A stretch of 64,000 bases of DNA from Capnocytophaga sp. oral taxon 878 (GCF_002999135.1 NZ_CP027229.1:372001-436000), one strand, 5' to 3'. Shown: positions 31,310 to 41,356, counted from the first letter of the stretch. Notes: a model not told the origin generated them from the sequence alone. Program-made: numbers and translations.

Positions 31310-32707
31310 TTATTTAAGGCTTCCGACCATATCTTCAGGGCGAACCCATTTATCAAAGTCTTCAGGAGTTACATAGCCCAAACGAACCGCTTCTTCTTTA
31401 AGCGTAGTACCATTACGGTGTGCGGTTTGTGCTATTTCGGCAGCTTTGTAATAACCAATTTTGGTATTAAGAGCGGTGACTAACATAAGAGAGTTATCAA
31501 CCAATTCCTTAATGCGTTTGTAATTAGGCTCGATACCGATTGCGCAGTGTTCTTCAAATGATACACAAGCGTCGCCTAAAAGTTCGGCTGATTTAAGGAA
31601 GTTAGAAGCCATTAGAGGTTTAAATACGTTTAGTTCATAATGACCTTGAGTACCTCCTACTGAAATGGCAACATCGTTACCCATTACTTGTGCAGCAACC
31701 ATTGTCATAGCCTCACATTGGGTAGGATTAACTTTACCAGGCATAATAGAGCTACCAGGTTCATTTTCGGGGATAAGAATTTCGCCTATACCAGAACGAG
31801 GACCTGAAGCCATCATACGGATATCGTTTGCTATTTTGTTCAATGATACGGCTAATTGTTTAAGAGCCCCGTGGCTTTCGACTATTGCATCGTGAGATGC
31901 TAAGGCTTCGAACTTATTAGGAGCAGTAACGAATGGTAGTCCGGTGAATTTAGCTATATACTCGGCTACTTTTACATCATAACCTTTAGGGGTGTTAAGA
32001 CCAGTACCTACAGCAGTACCACCTAAAGCTAGTTCGGAAAGGTGAGCTAAAGTGTTTTTAATAGCACGTAAAGCGTGGTCTAATTGTGCTACATAGCCAG
32101 AGAGTTCTTGTCCTAAAGTAAGAGGGGTAGCATCCATAAGGTGAGTACGACCTATTTTCACTACATCTTTAAAAGCTTCGGCTTTGGCAGCAAGGGTGTC
32201 GCGTAATTTTTGAACACCAGGAATGGTTTTTTCTACTACCATTTTGTAGCAAGCAATGTGCATACCGGTAGGGAAGGTATCATTAGAGGATTGTGATTTA
32301 TTCACATCGTCATTGGCTTTAAGGACTGGGTCGCCTTCGCCTATTTGCTTGCCAGCTAATACTTGAGCGCGGTTGGCAATTACCTCGTTCACGTTCATAT
32401 TAGATTGGGTTCCTGAACCTGTTTGCCAAATAACCAATGGGAATTGGTCGTCTAACTTACCTTCTAAGATTTCGTCGCATACTTGAGCGATGGCATCGCG
32501 TTTTTCAGCAGGTAATACGCCTAAATCAAAGTTGGCATAAGCGGCTGCTTTTTTAAGATAAGCAAAACCACGAATGATTTCAATTGGCATAGAAGCTGGT
32601 GCTCCAATTTTGAAGTTGTTGCGAGAACGTTCGGTTTGTGCGCCCCAATATTTATCGGCAGGCACTTTCACTTCTCCCAAAGTGTCTTTTTCAATTCTGT
32701 AACTCAT
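31310..32707 (-). CDS. fumC: Fumarate hydratase, class II
   Basis: This TCA-cycle enzyme interconverts fumarate and malate without an Fe-S cluster. The 465-residue protein carries the superfamily signature [11 protein letters not shown], the catalytic segments [18 protein letters not shown] and [16 protein letters not shown], and THIS-like substrate residues in the usual order. It has its own promoter (32752-32781) and terminator, so it is a single-gene unit. Confidence 0.96.
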   Translation of the reverse strand: MSYRIEKDTLGEVKVPADKYWGAQTERSRNNFKIGAPASMPIEIIRGFAYLKKAAAYANFDLGVLPAEKRDAIAQVCDEILEGKLDDQFPLVIWQTGSGTQSNMNVNEVIANRAQVLAGKQIGEGDPVLKANDDVNKSQSSNDTFPTGMHIACYKMVVEKTIPGVQKLRDTLAAKAEAFKDVVKIGRTHLMDATPLTLGQELSGYVAQLDHALRAIKNTLAHLSELALGGTAVGTGLNTPKGYDVKVAEYIAKFTGLPFVTAPNKFEALASHDAIVESHGALKQLAVSLNKIANDIRMMASGPRSGIGEILIPENEPGSSIMPGKVNPTQCEAMTMVAAQVMGNDVAISVGGTQGHYELNVFKPLMASNFLKSAELLGDACVSFEEHCAIGIEPNYKRIKELVDNSLMLVTALNTKIGYYKAAEIAQTAHRNGTTLKEEAVRLGYVTPEDFDKWVRPEDMVGSLK

Positions 32708-32751
32708 ATTTTGGTTTTTTTATTAAAAATAATTATCTCTTAATGACGGCA

Positions 32752-32781
32752 CAAAAGTACAAATAAAAATTTAATTAACAA
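32752..32781 (-). promoter_or_regulatory. Promoter of fumC
   Basis: The - strand has TTG (32781-32779), a 19-bp spacer and TACTTTTG (32759-32752), 45 bases before the start codon. Confidence 0.78.
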
Positions 32782-32980
32782 TGAAGAATTAATAATTAAC
32801 GCTATAAAATTGTTAATGGTTAAAACAGATGTGTTTTTAAGTATTTGATATGTGCTTTTGTGTTATAAAAATCATAGAATGCTATGCCTTTGGCAAGGAG
32901 CTTTGGATTGAGCTCTGTACTTATAAGAATGAGACTTACTGCTAGGTGATAGGTGAATATATGGAATTGGACTATTGTAT

Positions 32981-33019
32981 AAACTCCCCTTCAAAATAGA
33001 AATATTTGAAGAGGAGTTT
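32981..33019 (-). terminator. Terminator of the sucD-serine hydrolase unit
   Basis: A 15-bp stem with one mismatch or wobble (32981-32995 with 33005-33019) lies 19 bases after the serine hydrolase stop codon on the - strand and sits between A/T runs. Confidence 0.78.
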
Positions 33020-33037
33020 TTACTTTTTAAATCAGTC

Positions 33038-34192
33038 TTATTTGTTATCTGTTTTGTTGTCGTCGATGAGTTCGGCACCTTCGAGTATAAAATCGACTAA
33101 GCGTTGTAGGTAGATGTTTATTTGTGGATCGGTTACATTGAAAAGGAGTACTACTACGACCTCTTCTCGAGGGTATACTGATAGCCAGCCGTAGCCACCT
33201 ACGCCCATACCGGTATGCCCATAGTAATCGCGTCCATTCCAGTCGCGTTGGTTTTGCCAACCTATACCATAGCTTATTTCCTCATCATCGATAGTACATT
33301 GCTTTTTAAGCATTTCGTTCTCGATAGGCTGACTGAGGAAGTTATGCTGCTGTATAGCTGTACCCATTTTGGCTATATCATGCGATGTAGAAAGGAAACC
33401 GCCTCCAGCTAACTTAAAGTAATTATTTACATTAGTAGCTTTGTCTAACTTTTTTTTAGTGCGAGTGTAGGGAGTCGCCTCATCGGTGATGATTTTACCT
33501 CTATCGGGGAAGGTACGCCACATATTAAGCGGTTTGAAAACCTCCTCTTTGGCTATTACCTCAAAGGGCTGATTGAGGCATTTTTCAATTGCTAGAGAAA
33601 TGAGGTTAAATCCAAAGCTACTGTACAGGAATTTAGTACCTGGGGCAGCTTGTAGTATGTCGTCTTTAAATAAGCTTATTCCTTCCTCTATGCTATAGTT
33701 TTTATTGAGGGTATACTCATTAGCTTTATATGTGCGGATGCCCGCTAAGTGTCCTGCAAGCTGTTTTATATTAAAATCAAACGGCTTGGGAGGAAAATTG
33801 GGGACGTATTCATACAGAGAGGTATTCCAGTCGAATTTTTTTTGTTCTTGCAAGCGAGCCAGCAGTACTCCTGTAATAGCTTTGGAGATACTTGCTACCC
33901 TAAATATAGTAGTTTTGGCATCAATAGGCGTTTTTTTGTTAAGGTCGGCATAGCCATAACCTCCTTGCCATATTATATTGCCTCGCTTGGTAACGGTTAC
34001 CGATGCTCCTGGTATTATTTCTTCTTGGATGAGATAATACAATATTTTTTCGGCTTCTTGTTTGGCTTCGTCAAAAGAAGTTACCTCTGAGGGGTTTTTT
34101 CGGAACACCTCAGTATCGACTAATTTTTTCTGACCAAAAAGATTATTAAAAAAAGAGAGTATAGCGGCTAACAAAATGAATTGTTTTTTCAT
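33038..34192 (-). CDS. Exported serine hydrolase (class C beta-lactamase / esterase family)
   Basis: This 384-residue protein has a signal peptide ([16 protein letters not shown]) and the penicilloyl serine transferase fold. The catalytic SxxK is S101-K104 (FRVASISK). The second motif is YSSFGFNL, where the usual YxN is altered to YSS, and the third motif appears as HTGMG. Such proteins may act as D-Ala-D-Ala peptidases, esterases or beta-lactamases; the YSS form argues against a strong beta-lactamase. Its start overlaps the sucD stop by 4 bases, an odd pairing of a central metabolism gene with an exported hydrolase. Confidence 0.82.
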   Translation of the reverse strand: MKKQFILLAAILSFFNNLFGQKKLVDTEVFRKNPSEVTSFDEAKQEAEKILYYLIQEEIIPGASVTVTKRGNIIWQGGYGYADLNKKTPIDAKTTIFRVASISKAITGVLLARLQEQKKFDWNTSLYEYVPNFPPKPFDFNIKQLAGHLAGIRTYKANEYTLNKNYSIEEGISLFKDDILQAAPGTKFLYSSFGFNLISLAIEKCLNQPFEVIAKEEVFKPLNMWRTFPDRGKIITDEATPYTRTKKKLDKATNVNNYFKLAGGGFLSTSHDIAKMGTAIQQHNFLSQPIENEMLKKQCTIDDEEISYGIGWQNQRDWNGRDYYGHTGMGVGGYGWLSVYPREEVVVVLLFNVTDPQINIYLQRLVDFILEGAELIDDNKTDNK

Positions 34193-35061
34193 CCGAGTAC
34201 TTCTTTAACTTTTTCGCCTATTTTGGCAGGAGAATCGACTACGTGAATGCCACACTCACGCAAAATACGTTTTTTAGCTTCGGCAGTATCATCGGCGCCT
34301 CCTACGATAGCACCTGCGTGCCCCATAGTGCGCCCTTTAGGAGCGGTTTCGCCAGCGATAAAGCTTACAACAGGTTTTTTATTGCCATTGGCTTTGATCC
34401 AGCGGGCTGCTTCGGGTTCTAACTGGCCTCCGATTTCGCCTATCATTACAATGCAATGAGTTTCGGGGTCGTTCATCAATAACTCAACCGCTTCTTTGGT
34501 AGTGGTGCCAATGATAGGATCGCCACCGATACCGATAGCGGTAGTGATTCCTAAGCCGTTACGTACTATTTGGTCGGCAGCCTCGTAGGTGAGTGTACCA
34601 GATTTAGAGACGATGCCTACGTGTCCTTTTTTGAAGATAAAACCAGGCATAATGCCTACTTTGGCTTCTTCGGGAGTGATTACTCCGGGGCAGTTAGGGC
34701 CTACCAATCGGCAATCGCGGTTTTTAATATAGGCAGCTACTTTGACCATATCGGCTACTGGGATGCCTTCGGTGATGGTGATGATAACCTTAATACCGGC
34801 ATCGGCAGCTTCCATAATGGCATCGGCAGCGAAAGCAGGAGGGACGAAGATGATAGAGACATCGGCTCCTGTAGCTTTTACGGCATCGGCAACGGTATTG
34901 AATACGGGTTTGCCTAAGTGTGTTTGGCCGCCCTTATTAGGGGTAATACCACCTACAACATTAGTTCCGTAGGCGATCATTTGCTCGGCATGGAAGGTAC
35001 CTTCACTACCAGTAAAGCCTTGTACGATGATTTTAGAATTTTTATTGACTAATACACTCAT
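34189..35061 (-). CDS. sucD: Succinate-CoA ligase, alpha subunit
   Basis: This subunit binds CoA and carries the phosphohistidine in the TCA-cycle conversion of succinyl-CoA to succinate with ATP or GTP formation. The 290-residue protein has the CoA-binding start [19 protein letters not shown], the NCPGVITP segment and the active-site His in [10 protein letters not shown]. sucC is not adjacent in the window. A promoter lies at 35088-35117, and the gene overlaps the serine hydrolase gene by 4 bases (ATGA). Confidence 0.95.
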   Translation of the reverse strand: MSVLVNKNSKIIVQGFTGSEGTFHAEQMIAYGTNVVGGITPNKGGQTHLGKPVFNTVADAVKATGADVSIIFVPPAFAADAIMEAADAGIKVIITITEGIPVADMVKVAAYIKNRDCRLVGPNCPGVITPEEAKVGIMPGFIFKKGHVGIVSKSGTLTYEAADQIVRNGLGITTAIGIGGDPIIGTTTKEAVELLMNDPETHCIVMIGEIGGQLEPEAARWIKANGNKKPVVSFIAGETAPKGRTMGHAGAIVGGADDTAEAKKRILRECGIHVVDSPAKIGEKVKEVLG

Positions 35062-35087
35062 TTCGTTTTGTTTTTAGTTTATAGCAG

Positions 35088-35117
35088 CAAAGGTAAAACT
35101 TTTTTTTGTAATAACAA
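35088..35117 (-). promoter_or_regulatory. Promoter of sucD
   Basis: The - strand has TTG (35117-35115), a 19-bp spacer and TACCTTTG (35095-35088), 27 bases before the start codon. Confidence 0.78.
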
Positions 35118-35328
35118 TTTTTTGACAAACAAAAATGTTGACGTGAATTTTAAAACACTTGTAATCAGACGGTTATAGTTTTAAGTTTTAGGTTTTAGCT
35201 TTCAAGGAGGTGGAAAAAGAGAGGGAAGATGATGAGGAGTGAGAATAATGTTGGGTTTTGGGTGTTTTGTTGCGAATTATTTAAAGGTGAGGGGTAGGAG
35301 GGAAGAGGTTGATATACAGTGAGATAGT

Positions 35329-35394
35329 GTTATAGTTCGTTTATAGTTCGTTATTCCTTCGTTTATAGTTCGCTTATAGTTCGCTTATAGTTCG
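35329..35394. repeat. 11-bp-periodic intergenic repeat, copy C (six units)
   Basis: Six contiguous 11-bp units, each ending in TTCG at 35339, 35350, 35361, 35372, 35383 and 35394. The consensus is TTTATAGTTCG, the reverse complement of the CGAACTATAAA units in copies A and B. The third unit carries CCTTCG, the complement of the CGAAGG variant. Confidence 0.9.
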
Positions 35395-35581
35395 GTAAAG
35401 ATAGGGTGGGAGTTTTTTTTTGAAAAGATTGATTATTAATGGATTGTGTGTTTTAGGAGGGTGAAAGTAGAAGGAGGTTGGGGTTGAAGAATTATTAATA
35501 AAATGGGTAAAAAGATGAATTTTTGTCAGTTTTTAGAGTGAACGTAGGAGAGGAGGGGATGGGAGTAATTAAAAAGCTAAT

Positions 35582-35611
35582 TTGGTAATTCACCAATTAT
35601 TTGTACTTTTG
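35582..35611 (+). promoter_or_regulatory. Promoter of panD
   Basis: TTG (35582-35584), a 19-bp spacer and TACTTTTG (35604-35611) lie 27 bases before the panD start. Confidence 0.8.
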
Positions 35612-35637
35612 CCGCGTTTTTCAAATATAAACAAAAA

Positions 35638-35988
35638 ATGCAAATAGAAGTATTGAAATCAAAAATACACCGAGTAAGAGTTACCGGTGCTGATTTGGAT
35701 TATATAGGAAGCATCACTATTGATGAGGATTTGATCGAAGCAGCAGGAATGATTGAAGGAGAAAAAGTATCTATTGTGAATGTGAACAATGGAGAACGTT
35801 TTGATACTTATATTATTAAAGGTAAAAGAGGCTCAGGGGCTATTGTACTGAATGGCCCAGCAGCACGCAAAGTGCAGCGTGGAGATGTGGTAATTATTAT
35901 ATCGTATGCGCTAATGGATTTTGAAGAGGCGAAAACCTTTAGGCCTTCTATCATCTTTCCTAATGAACAAACGAACTTATTAGAATGA
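35638..35988 (+). CDS. panD: Aspartate 1-decarboxylase (proenzyme)
   Basis: PanD makes beta-alanine from aspartate for pantothenate and CoA synthesis. The 116-residue proenzyme cuts itself between Gly24 and Ser25 (DYIGSITID) to form the pyruvoyl cofactor. The Lys9, Tyr58-type and [12 protein letters not shown] segments are present. The stop codon overlaps the next start (ATGA), so the membrane protein gene downstream is translated from the same transcript. Confidence 0.95.
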   Translation: MQIEVLKSKIHRVRVTGADLDYIGSITIDEDLIEAAGMIEGEKVSIVNVNNGERFDTYIIKGKRGSGAIVLNGPAARKVQRGDVVIIISYALMDFEEAKTFRPSIIFPNEQTNLLE

Positions 35989-36941
35989 AAAAATGGTTGA
36001 AAATAACCCTCCCCTTACTTGTGGGAGGGTTTTTATGTTGGTATGCTTATCGGCAGTTTACAGAAGAGCAGTTTGCTGAGATTAAACAAACTTTTGTTAT
36101 GGCTGATTATTTTTATATTATTTTGGCGGTATTTTTGGGTTTTTTAGCCGATATATCGCGAGCAGTCCGTTGGGAGTTTTTATTGCGCCCTATGGGCTAT
36201 CGCACCTCGTTACTGCATCGCACTATGGCAGTATTTATGGGGTATTTGGTAAATGTAACCATTCCGCGTTCAGGCGAGGTAACACGTGCCCTTTTGGTAA
36301 GTAAATACGACAAGGTACCCTTTGAAAAATCATTTGGGACAATCATCTCTGAACGTGTAATAGACTTACTGCTGTTATTGCTTTTCACAGCTGCAGCTTT
36401 TGTATTACAGTTTGATTTGATAAGCAGTTTTGTACTATCGAAAATTCCTTTTCAAAAACTATTATGGTTAGGAGTGATAGGAGGGGTATCATTTGTAGTA
36501 TTTTTGTATTTGGTGTACACATCCGAAAAGAAGCTATTTGTTAAGGTAAAAACATTTTTGAATGGTATAAAAGAAGGCGTACTTTCAGTGTTGAAAATAC
36601 GCCATCGTATGCTTTTTGGGCTACATACCCTTTTTATTTGGGCTGTATACTTTTTGATGTTTTATATTCCTTTTTTTGCATTGCCAGAAACAGCCAATAT
36701 CAGTATGCCCAATGTGCTTACTGCCTTTGTAGTAGGAAGTTTTGCAATGACATTTACTAATGCAGGTTTTGGTTCGTATCCCTTTTTTATCGCTGAAGTA
36801 CTATTCTTATTTGGAGTAGCTACCCCTATAGGAACTGCTTTTGGTTGGCTAGTATGGACTTCACAGTTTGCTATGACTCTTCTGTTGGGGGGGCTGGCAT
36901 TTGCTTTACTTCCTTTGCTAAAAGAAAATACCCACAGCTAA
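35985..36941 (+). CDS. Flippase-like membrane protein (lysylphosphatidylglycerol synthase TM domain family)
   Basis: This 318-residue protein has about eight membrane helices. It belongs to the UPF0104/LPG synthase TM-domain family, with [26 protein letters not shown] split over the second and third helices (cited here as SGEVTRALL and [16 protein letters not shown]). The catalytic aminoacyl transferase domain of MprF is absent. The role may be lipid translocation. It is coupled to panD by a 4-base overlap. Its last 71 bases overlap a convergent membrane protein gene. Confidence 0.82.
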   Translation: MKKWLKITLPLLVGGFLCWYAYRQFTEEQFAEIKQTFVMADYFYIILAVFLGFLADISRAVRWEFLLRPMGYRTSLLHRTMAVFMGYLVNVTIPRSGEVTRALLVSKYDKVPFEKSFGTIISERVIDLLLLLLFTAAAFVLQFDLISSFVLSKIPFQKLLWLGVIGGVSFVVFLYLVYTSEKKLFVKVKTFLNGIKEGVLSVLKIRHRMLFGLHTLFIWAVYFLMFYIPFFALPETANISMPNVLTAFVVGSFAMTFTNAGFGSYPFFIAEVLFLFGVATPIGTAFGWLVWTSQFAMTLLLGGLAFALLPLLKENTHS

Positions 36942-37308
36942 TGAACCAAGCTACCCAAAAAAGATAGAAGCCTAAATGGAAACTGAACTTCATTACTTTG
37001 TGTGAGGTAGTAGTAAAATCAACATAAGTAAAGTAAAAGCCTACCGCTCCTATAATTGTAAGGAGGATAGCTAATAGACGTGCGAAATTAGGGCTTACCT
37101 TGGTGCGGAAGGTTTGTAAAAACAATATCAGTACTAACTGAACGATAAAGAGAATAATGGCAGTTTTCCACCAAGTTTTAAATACAGCATACTGGCTATA
37201 GTAGGTGCTTACACCTATTTTGCCAATAAATGACATTTTGGAAATGAGTACTGCTGAAATAAGACTCATTACAGCTTGTATAAGGGTAAGGATACTAAGG
37301 TTTTTCAT
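36871..37308 (-). CDS. Four-helix membrane protein of unknown function
   Basis: This 145-residue protein has four hydrophobic segments (about 8-30, 47-66, 78-100 and 108-128) and a short Pro-rich tail ([11 protein letters not shown]). I do not recognise the family. The start is 3 bases after the end of the upstream lipoprotein gene on the same strand, which supports expression as a pair. The 3' end overlaps the convergent flippase-like gene by 71 bases. Confidence 0.65.
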   Translation of the reverse strand: MKNLSILTLIQAVMSLISAVLISKMSFIGKIGVSTYYSQYAVFKTWWKTAIILFIVQLVLILFLQTFRTKVSPNFARLLAILLTIIGAVGFYFTYVDFTTTSHKVMKFSFHLGFYLFWVAWFISCGYFLLAKEVKQMPAPPTEES

Positions 37309-37311
37309 AGT

Positions 37312-37872
37312 TTATTTTTTGATAATCTTCCAACCGTTCTTTTCGTTGTATTTCAGTTTAAATTTCTGAGTAATAAAGGAGGCATTAGGGTATGGGTCTT
37401 TACCAAAGTAGTAGAAAGGGGTTTTCTCCTTATCTAAAATTACAGTACAAACTGAAACATTTTCTGTACTCTTCTCCAATGTTACCTTCTTATCATTGAA
37501 TTTGTAGATTATAGTCTTCACTTCGGCATTGTTCTTATTTTGTTTTACTAAATAAGGCAAAGCCTCTTTAGTAAGAGCAGGAGTGATGATATGCACACTG
37601 TCCTTAGAGAACCACTTTTTACGTATTTTCTCATTGTTGATTTCTATAAGCCCATCATCAGTTAGTTGCTGAATGGCATCAATAAGTTCTTTATCGGTGC
37701 TATTGCTAAGTTTCTGTTTGTTGGTATTGAACTTACCAGTTTCATACAGAGGATTTTCATCTAAATAGTTAGCAATAAGTTCAGTTACTTCACTATTATC
37801 AAGCTGGTTGCTTTGATTACAGCCTACCATAGCAAGTAGGCTTAAGGTTGCTAGTAAAAAATATTTCTTCAT
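37312..37872 (-). CDS. Lipoprotein of unknown function
   Basis: This 186-residue lipoprotein has the signal LLATLSLLAMVGC, with the lipid-carrying Cys at residue 18. The mature part is helical at first (about 25-80, a region that looks like a small winged-helix or dimer motif around DAIQQLTDDGLIEI) and strand-rich at the end (about 115-186). No family is recognised. It is followed directly by the four-helix membrane protein gene. Confidence 0.65.
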   Translation of the reverse strand: MKKYFLLATLSLLAMVGCNQSNQLDNSEVTELIANYLDENPLYETGKFNTNKQKLSNSTDKELIDAIQQLTDDGLIEINNEKIRKKWFSKDSVHIITPALTKEALPYLVKQNKNNAEVKTIIYKFNDKKVTLEKSTENVSVCTVILDKEKTPFYYFGKDPYPNASFITQKFKLKYNEKNGWKIIKK

Positions 37873-37903
37873 TGTTATACTGTTAAATACTATTTGTTAA
37901 TTA

Positions 37904-39439
37904 TTAGCTAAACCATCCTTCGCGGTCTAAGCTGCGGTACTGGATAGCTTCTCCTATGTGTTGGGGTTGTACTTCTTCAAATTGAGCAAGATCGGCAATG
38001 GTGCGTGCTACCTTTAGAATTCGGTCATAGGCACGAGCTGATAGGTTAAGTTTTTGCATGGCATTCTTCAACAAAGAAAGAGACTCATTATTTACCTTAC
38101 AGAATTTTTGGATCTGTTTAGTATTCATTTGGGCATTGTAATGAATATGCTCATACTCTTTAAAGCGTTCGGTTTGTATGTTGCGGGCCGCAATTACGCG
38201 CTGACGAATTTCGTTGCTACTTTCTCCCTTCCGTTCATCTGATAGTTTTTCAAAAGGAACAGGGTTTACCTCAATGTGAATGTCAATTCTATCTAGCAAA
38301 GGTCCTGATATTTTGCTCATATACCGTTGCATTTCGGCAGGAGAGGAACTCATAGCAGAATTAGGATCAATGAAATAACCACTTGGGCTAGGGTTCATAC
38401 TAGCTACTAGCATAAATGAGGCAGGGTAGGTGATAGAGAATTTAGCTCGTGAAATAGTGACCTCTCGATCTTCTAAAGGCTGTCGCATTACTTCTAAAAC
38501 AGTGCGTTTGAATTCGGGTAGTTCATCTAAAAATAGTACCCCGTTATGTGCTAATGATATTTCACCAGGCTGGGGATATGTACCTCCACCTACTAGAGCA
38601 ACATCCGAAATGGTGTGATGAGGACTCCGGAAAGGGCGATGGCTCATAAGTCCACTATCCTTAATACGCCCAACTACGCTGTGAATTTTGGTAGTCTCAA
38701 GAGCTTCGTGCAAGGTCATAGGAGGCAAGATGCTAGGCAGGCGTTTGGCAAGCATTGTTTTACCTGAACCAGGAGGCCCTATCAAGATGATATTATGCCC
38801 TCCAGCAGCTGCTATTTCCATACAACGTTTTACTGTTTCTTGTCCTTTAACATCTGCAAAGTCAAATTCTGGAAATTCTAAGTTTTTGAAGAACTCTTTT
38901 CGCGTGTCAATTACTACAGGGGTAAGTTCTTTTTCACCGTTAAAAAAACTGATAACTTCCTTGATGTTCTCAATGCCATAAACTTCTAAATTATCAACTA
39001 TAGCAGCTTCTTTAGCATTTTGGACTGGTAAAATAAAACCTTTGAACCCCTCTTTACGGGCTTGTATGGCAATAGGTAAAGCACCTTTGATAGGCTGTAA
39101 ACTACCATCTAAGGATAGCTCGCCCATAATAATGTATTTATCGATATTATCACTGATGATTTGCCCATTGGCAGCTAATATGCCAATAGCAAGGCTAAGG
39201 TCATAAGCCGAGCCTTCTTTGCGCATATCAGCAGGGGCCATATTGATAGTTATTTTTTTGCCCGGTATTTTATAGCCATTGTTTTGTAGGGCGGCAGCAA
39301 TTCGGTAGTTACTTTCTTTAATAGCAATATCGGGTAAGCCAACAAGGTGGTATCCTACGCCTTTATCAATATTGACTTCAATAGTGATAGTAGTAGCTTC
39401 GACCCCAAAGACGGCGCTTCCGTAAACTTTTACTAACAT
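37904..39439 (-). CDS. YifB/ComM-family Mg-chelatase-like AAA+ ATPase
   Basis: This 511-residue protein has an N-terminal Lon-protease-like domain (about 1-165), a Mg-chelatase-type AAA+ core with Walker [20 protein letters not shown] and Walker [11 protein letters not shown], and a C-terminal helical domain with [20 protein letters not shown]. ComM proteins help branch migration during natural transformation. The length and motif order are standard. It has a promoter at 39511-39540. Confidence 0.92.
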   Translation of the reverse strand: MLVKVYGSAVFGVEATTITIEVNIDKGVGYHLVGLPDIAIKESNYRIAAALQNNGYKIPGKKITINMAPADMRKEGSAYDLSLAIGILAANGQIISDNIDKYIIMGELSLDGSLQPIKGALPIAIQARKEGFKGFILPVQNAKEAAIVDNLEVYGIENIKEVISFFNGEKELTPVVIDTRKEFFKNLEFPEFDFADVKGQETVKRCMEIAAAGGHNIILIGPPGSGKTMLAKRLPSILPPMTLHEALETTKIHSVVGRIKDSGLMSHRPFRSPHHTISDVALVGGGTYPQPGEISLAHNGVLFLDELPEFKRTVLEVMRQPLEDREVTISRAKFSITYPASFMLVASMNPSPSGYFIDPNSAMSSSPAEMQRYMSKISGPLLDRIDIHIEVNPVPFEKLSDERKGESSNEIRQRVIAARNIQTERFKEYEHIHYNAQMNTKQIQKFCKVNNESLSLLKNAMQKLNLSARAYDRILKVARTIADLAQFEEVQPQHIGEAIQYRSLDREGWFS

Positions 39440-39510
39440 TTTTCGGGTATTAATATTTGATTGAATTGATAATAGTTCAAAAACTTAAATAGTTTTTTGT
39501 TTTAGACTGA

Positions 39511-39540
39511 CAAAGGTAGTGTATTTTTTTTAAATAGCAA
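39511..39540 (-). promoter_or_regulatory. Promoter of yifB
   Basis: The - strand has TTG (39540-39538), a 19-bp spacer and TACCTTTG (39518-39511), 72 bases before the yifB start. Confidence 0.72.
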
Positions 39541-39698
39541 ATATTGGTATACTTTTTTTCGGTGCTAATCGAACAATGAGCGTAAAAAAGTATTTTTAGA
39601 GTATTATTATCTGTTTTATAAAATCTTTTTATATTGTTGATTTTCAGATAATTTACAAAGAAGGTTGATGAATAATAGATAAAAAGTGTACTAAAAAT

Positions 39699-39728
39699 TT
39701 GGTAGAATAGAAAAAAGTAGTACCTTTG
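39699..39728 (+). promoter_or_regulatory. Promoter of tRNA-Met
   Basis: TTG (39699-39701), a 19-bp spacer and TACCTTTG (39721-39728) lie 33 bases before the mature tRNA 5' end. Confidence 0.78.
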
Positions 39729-39760
39729 CACCCGCAAAACAGAAATACATAATAATTAAT

Positions 39761-39834
39761 GGCGAGGTAGCTCAGGTGGTTAGAGCGTTGGATTCATAAC
39801 CCAAAGGTCACGGGTTCAAATCCCGTCTTCGCTA
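39761..39834 (+). tRNA. tRNA-Met (anticodon CAT)
   Basis: A full cloverleaf is visible: a 7-bp acceptor stem with two G-U pairs (39761-39767 with 39827-39833), a D arm GCTC/GAGC, an anticodon loop TTCATAA with CAT, a T arm ACGGG/CCCGT with loop TTCAAAT, and discriminator A at 39834. No CCA is encoded. The sequence looks like elongator Met rather than initiator or lysidine-type Ile, but the latter cannot be fully excluded by eye. A tyrosine recombinase gene starts 125 bases downstream, so the 3' half is the likely attachment site. Confidence 0.92.
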
Positions 39835-39839
39835 CAGAA

Positions 39840-39877
39840 TTAGCGTAATTAGTTTGATTATCAACTAATTACGCTAA
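39840..39877 (+). terminator. Terminator of the tRNA gene
   Basis: A 15-bp perfect stem (39840-39854 with 39863-39877) is followed by GTTTTTT. It starts 6 bases after the tRNA. If the element entered at the tRNA 3' end, this terminator was supplied by the element. Confidence 0.85.
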
Positions 39878-39958
39878 GTTTTTTAAAATGTATGGGTCTT
39901 GTTTGGGGCTTTTTCTTAGCACGTTTTTACCGTGTGGGAGGTAGCCCTAAATAAAAAA

Positions 39959-41125
39959 ATGCCTACAAACGAAAAAAATATTTCTTCACGTATTATATAC
40001 GTTGATTATAAGCCCGCTACACTTCAAAAAGGGCATAATAACGAATGGCGCGTTGTATTCTACGCTAAAATTCCTACTCAAAATGAGTTTAAACGTTTTC
40101 GTAAGCGTGTGCCTCCCCTCTCCCCTACTCGCGAGCGTGAAAAGTACGCCAAAAAGATGATCGCTTCTATCAATCAAAAATTGGATAGTGGCTGGTCTCC
40201 TTTCTATGAGGATAATAATGTTAAGTACAAATCATTACAGTTTTGTGCTGACTTGTTTCTGAAAATGCAAGAACGAGAGGTGCAAGACGGTATTAAACGC
40301 CCCGACACGCTAAGGGCTTATGCTTCTTGTCTGGACCTCTTTCAAAAATACATCACAGATAAGAAAATACCACTCAAATTTGTAATAGAGTTGGACACAA
40401 ATACATTACAAAACTACTTGGATTACTTGTACTACGAGAGAAAGAATAGTGCTAATACTTATAATAACCACTTGCGCCTGCTGAATATCTTCCTAAACTG
40501 GTGCAAAATAAAAAACTTTATCAATGTAAATCCTGCTGAAAGCATAAAACCCAAAGCAAAAACACAAAAGAAACGTGAAGTGCTGGCGGTGGATATTAAA
40601 GAAAAGGTGCGTACGCTGCGCGAGACTAATTTTCATTATTACGTGCTGTGTATGCTGACTTACTACTGCTTCATTAGGCGTACTGAACTGACAAAGCTAA
40701 AAGTAAGCGATGTGTACCTGCACGGAGGGTATATAGTGATTGACGGCACAAACTCTAAAAACCGAAAAACCGAAAGCGTTACCATACCCGATGTGTTTTT
40801 GCCCGACCTCGCCCAGCACCTCACCACGGCAAATAATAGCGACTACCTTTTTAGCGCGAATAAGTTTAAAGCTGGTCCTACCCAAATAACCCCTAAAAAG
40901 ATTTCGGACGAGTGGGCTAAGTTTCGCAAGCTGCACAAGTTTGATAGCAAATTCCAGTTTTACTCTCTGAAAGATACTGGTATTACCGACCTGCTCAATA
41001 GTGGTATTCCTGCTATTAAGGTAAGAGACCAAGCAAGGCACTATGATTTGAAGATTACCGAAAGCTACACCGCTCGTAATAAATTTGCCGATGAAATGGT
41101 GAAGAGTGCTACGTTTGCTTTTTAA
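39959..41125 (+). CDS. int: Tyrosine recombinase / phage integrase
   Basis: This 388-residue integrase would insert and excise the element at the tRNA-Met gene. It has an N-terminal arm-binding region, a SAM-like core-binding domain (about 90-190) with YLDYLYYERKNSANTYNNHL, and a catalytic domain with the first Arg in CFIRRTELTKLKVSDV. The box II region is the Bacteroidota variant FYSLKDTGI, and the end has QARHYDLKITESYT with the nucleophile Tyr. I start at ATG 39959; a longer frame from GTG 39932 adds nine residues of poor character. Candidate arm sites lie just after the gene. Confidence 0.88.
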   Translation: MPTNEKNISSRIIYVDYKPATLQKGHNNEWRVVFYAKIPTQNEFKRFRKRVPPLSPTREREKYAKKMIASINQKLDSGWSPFYEDNNVKYKSLQFCADLFLKMQEREVQDGIKRPDTLRAYASCLDLFQKYITDKKIPLKFVIELDTNTLQNYLDYLYYERKNSANTYNNHLRLLNIFLNWCKIKNFINVNPAESIKPKAKTQKKREVLAVDIKEKVRTLRETNFHYYVLCMLTYYCFIRRTELTKLKVSDVYLHGGYIVIDGTNSKNRKTESVTIPDVFLPDLAQHLTTANNSDYLFSANKFKAGPTQITPKKISDEWAKFRKLHKFDSKFQFYSLKDTGITDLLNSGIPAIKVRDQARHYDLKITESYTARNKFADEMVKSATFAF

Positions 41126-41162
41126 TGCTTTACTCCTATTGATTAGTGTTTTTTTTGTGTGT

Positions 41163-41279
41163 TTTGTGTGCAAAGTGTATTTTTGCTATGTAAAACGCTG
41201 TTTTTCAGAATTATATAATGCACACAAAACTGCACACAAATTTTTATTTTGCACACAAATCTATGTTTTTGCACATAAA
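41163..41279 (+). repeat. Five GCACACAAA-type repeats after the integrase gene (candidate arm-type sites)
   Basis: The 9-mer GCACACAAA occurs at 41220-41228, 41232-41240 and 41251-41259, with GCACATAAA at 41271-41279 and an inverted copy at 41163-41171. Clustered short repeats next to int usually bind the integrase N-terminal domain. They could also be operators. Confidence 0.6.
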
Positions 41280-41356
41280 TTTATAAATTTTGGGCGCGGG
41301 GTGAACGTGATTATATATAAGTTTCCCCCTTCTTTGAAACTTGCAAGCAAAAAGCG

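Larger units (their letters stand above)
32708..33037. other. Gene-free stretch between fumC and the serine hydrolase gene
   Basis: These 330 bases hold the fumC promoter and the terminator of the serine hydrolase gene. The remainder (about 32790-32975) is AT-rich; I see no gene there. Confidence 0.6.
35062..35637. other. Gene-free stretch between sucD and panD
   Basis: These 576 bases contain divergent promoters for sucD and panD and a six-unit copy of the 11-bp-periodic repeat (35329-35394). The rest is purine-rich on the + strand with no gene that I can support. Confidence 0.6.
39440..39760. other. Gene-free stretch between yifB and the tRNA gene
   Basis: These 321 bases hold two promoters, one for yifB on the - strand and one for the tRNA on the + strand. 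An 86-codon frame crosses it on the - strand, but it overlaps both promoters and has no coding character. Confidence 0.6.

Noticed and set aside
33038..34192. True class C beta-lactamase (resistance gene)
   Set aside because: The second motif is YSS rather than YAN/YSN, and the gene is coupled to sucD as a housekeeping-type gene. An esterase or peptidase role is more likely.
39477..39737. 86-residue frame before the tRNA gene
   Set aside because: It covers both the yifB promoter and the tRNA promoter and is made of Tyr/Phe/Lys-rich AT-biased codons.
39761..39834. tRNA-Ile with lysidine-modified CAT anticodon
   Set aside because: The stem sequences fit elongator Met better. I cannot exclude Ile2 without a covariance model.
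41163..41279. GCACACAAA repeats as a plasmid-type replication origin (iterons)
   Set aside because: They are few, unevenly spaced and next to the integrase gene, and no Rep protein is nearby. Integrase arm sites are the simpler reading.
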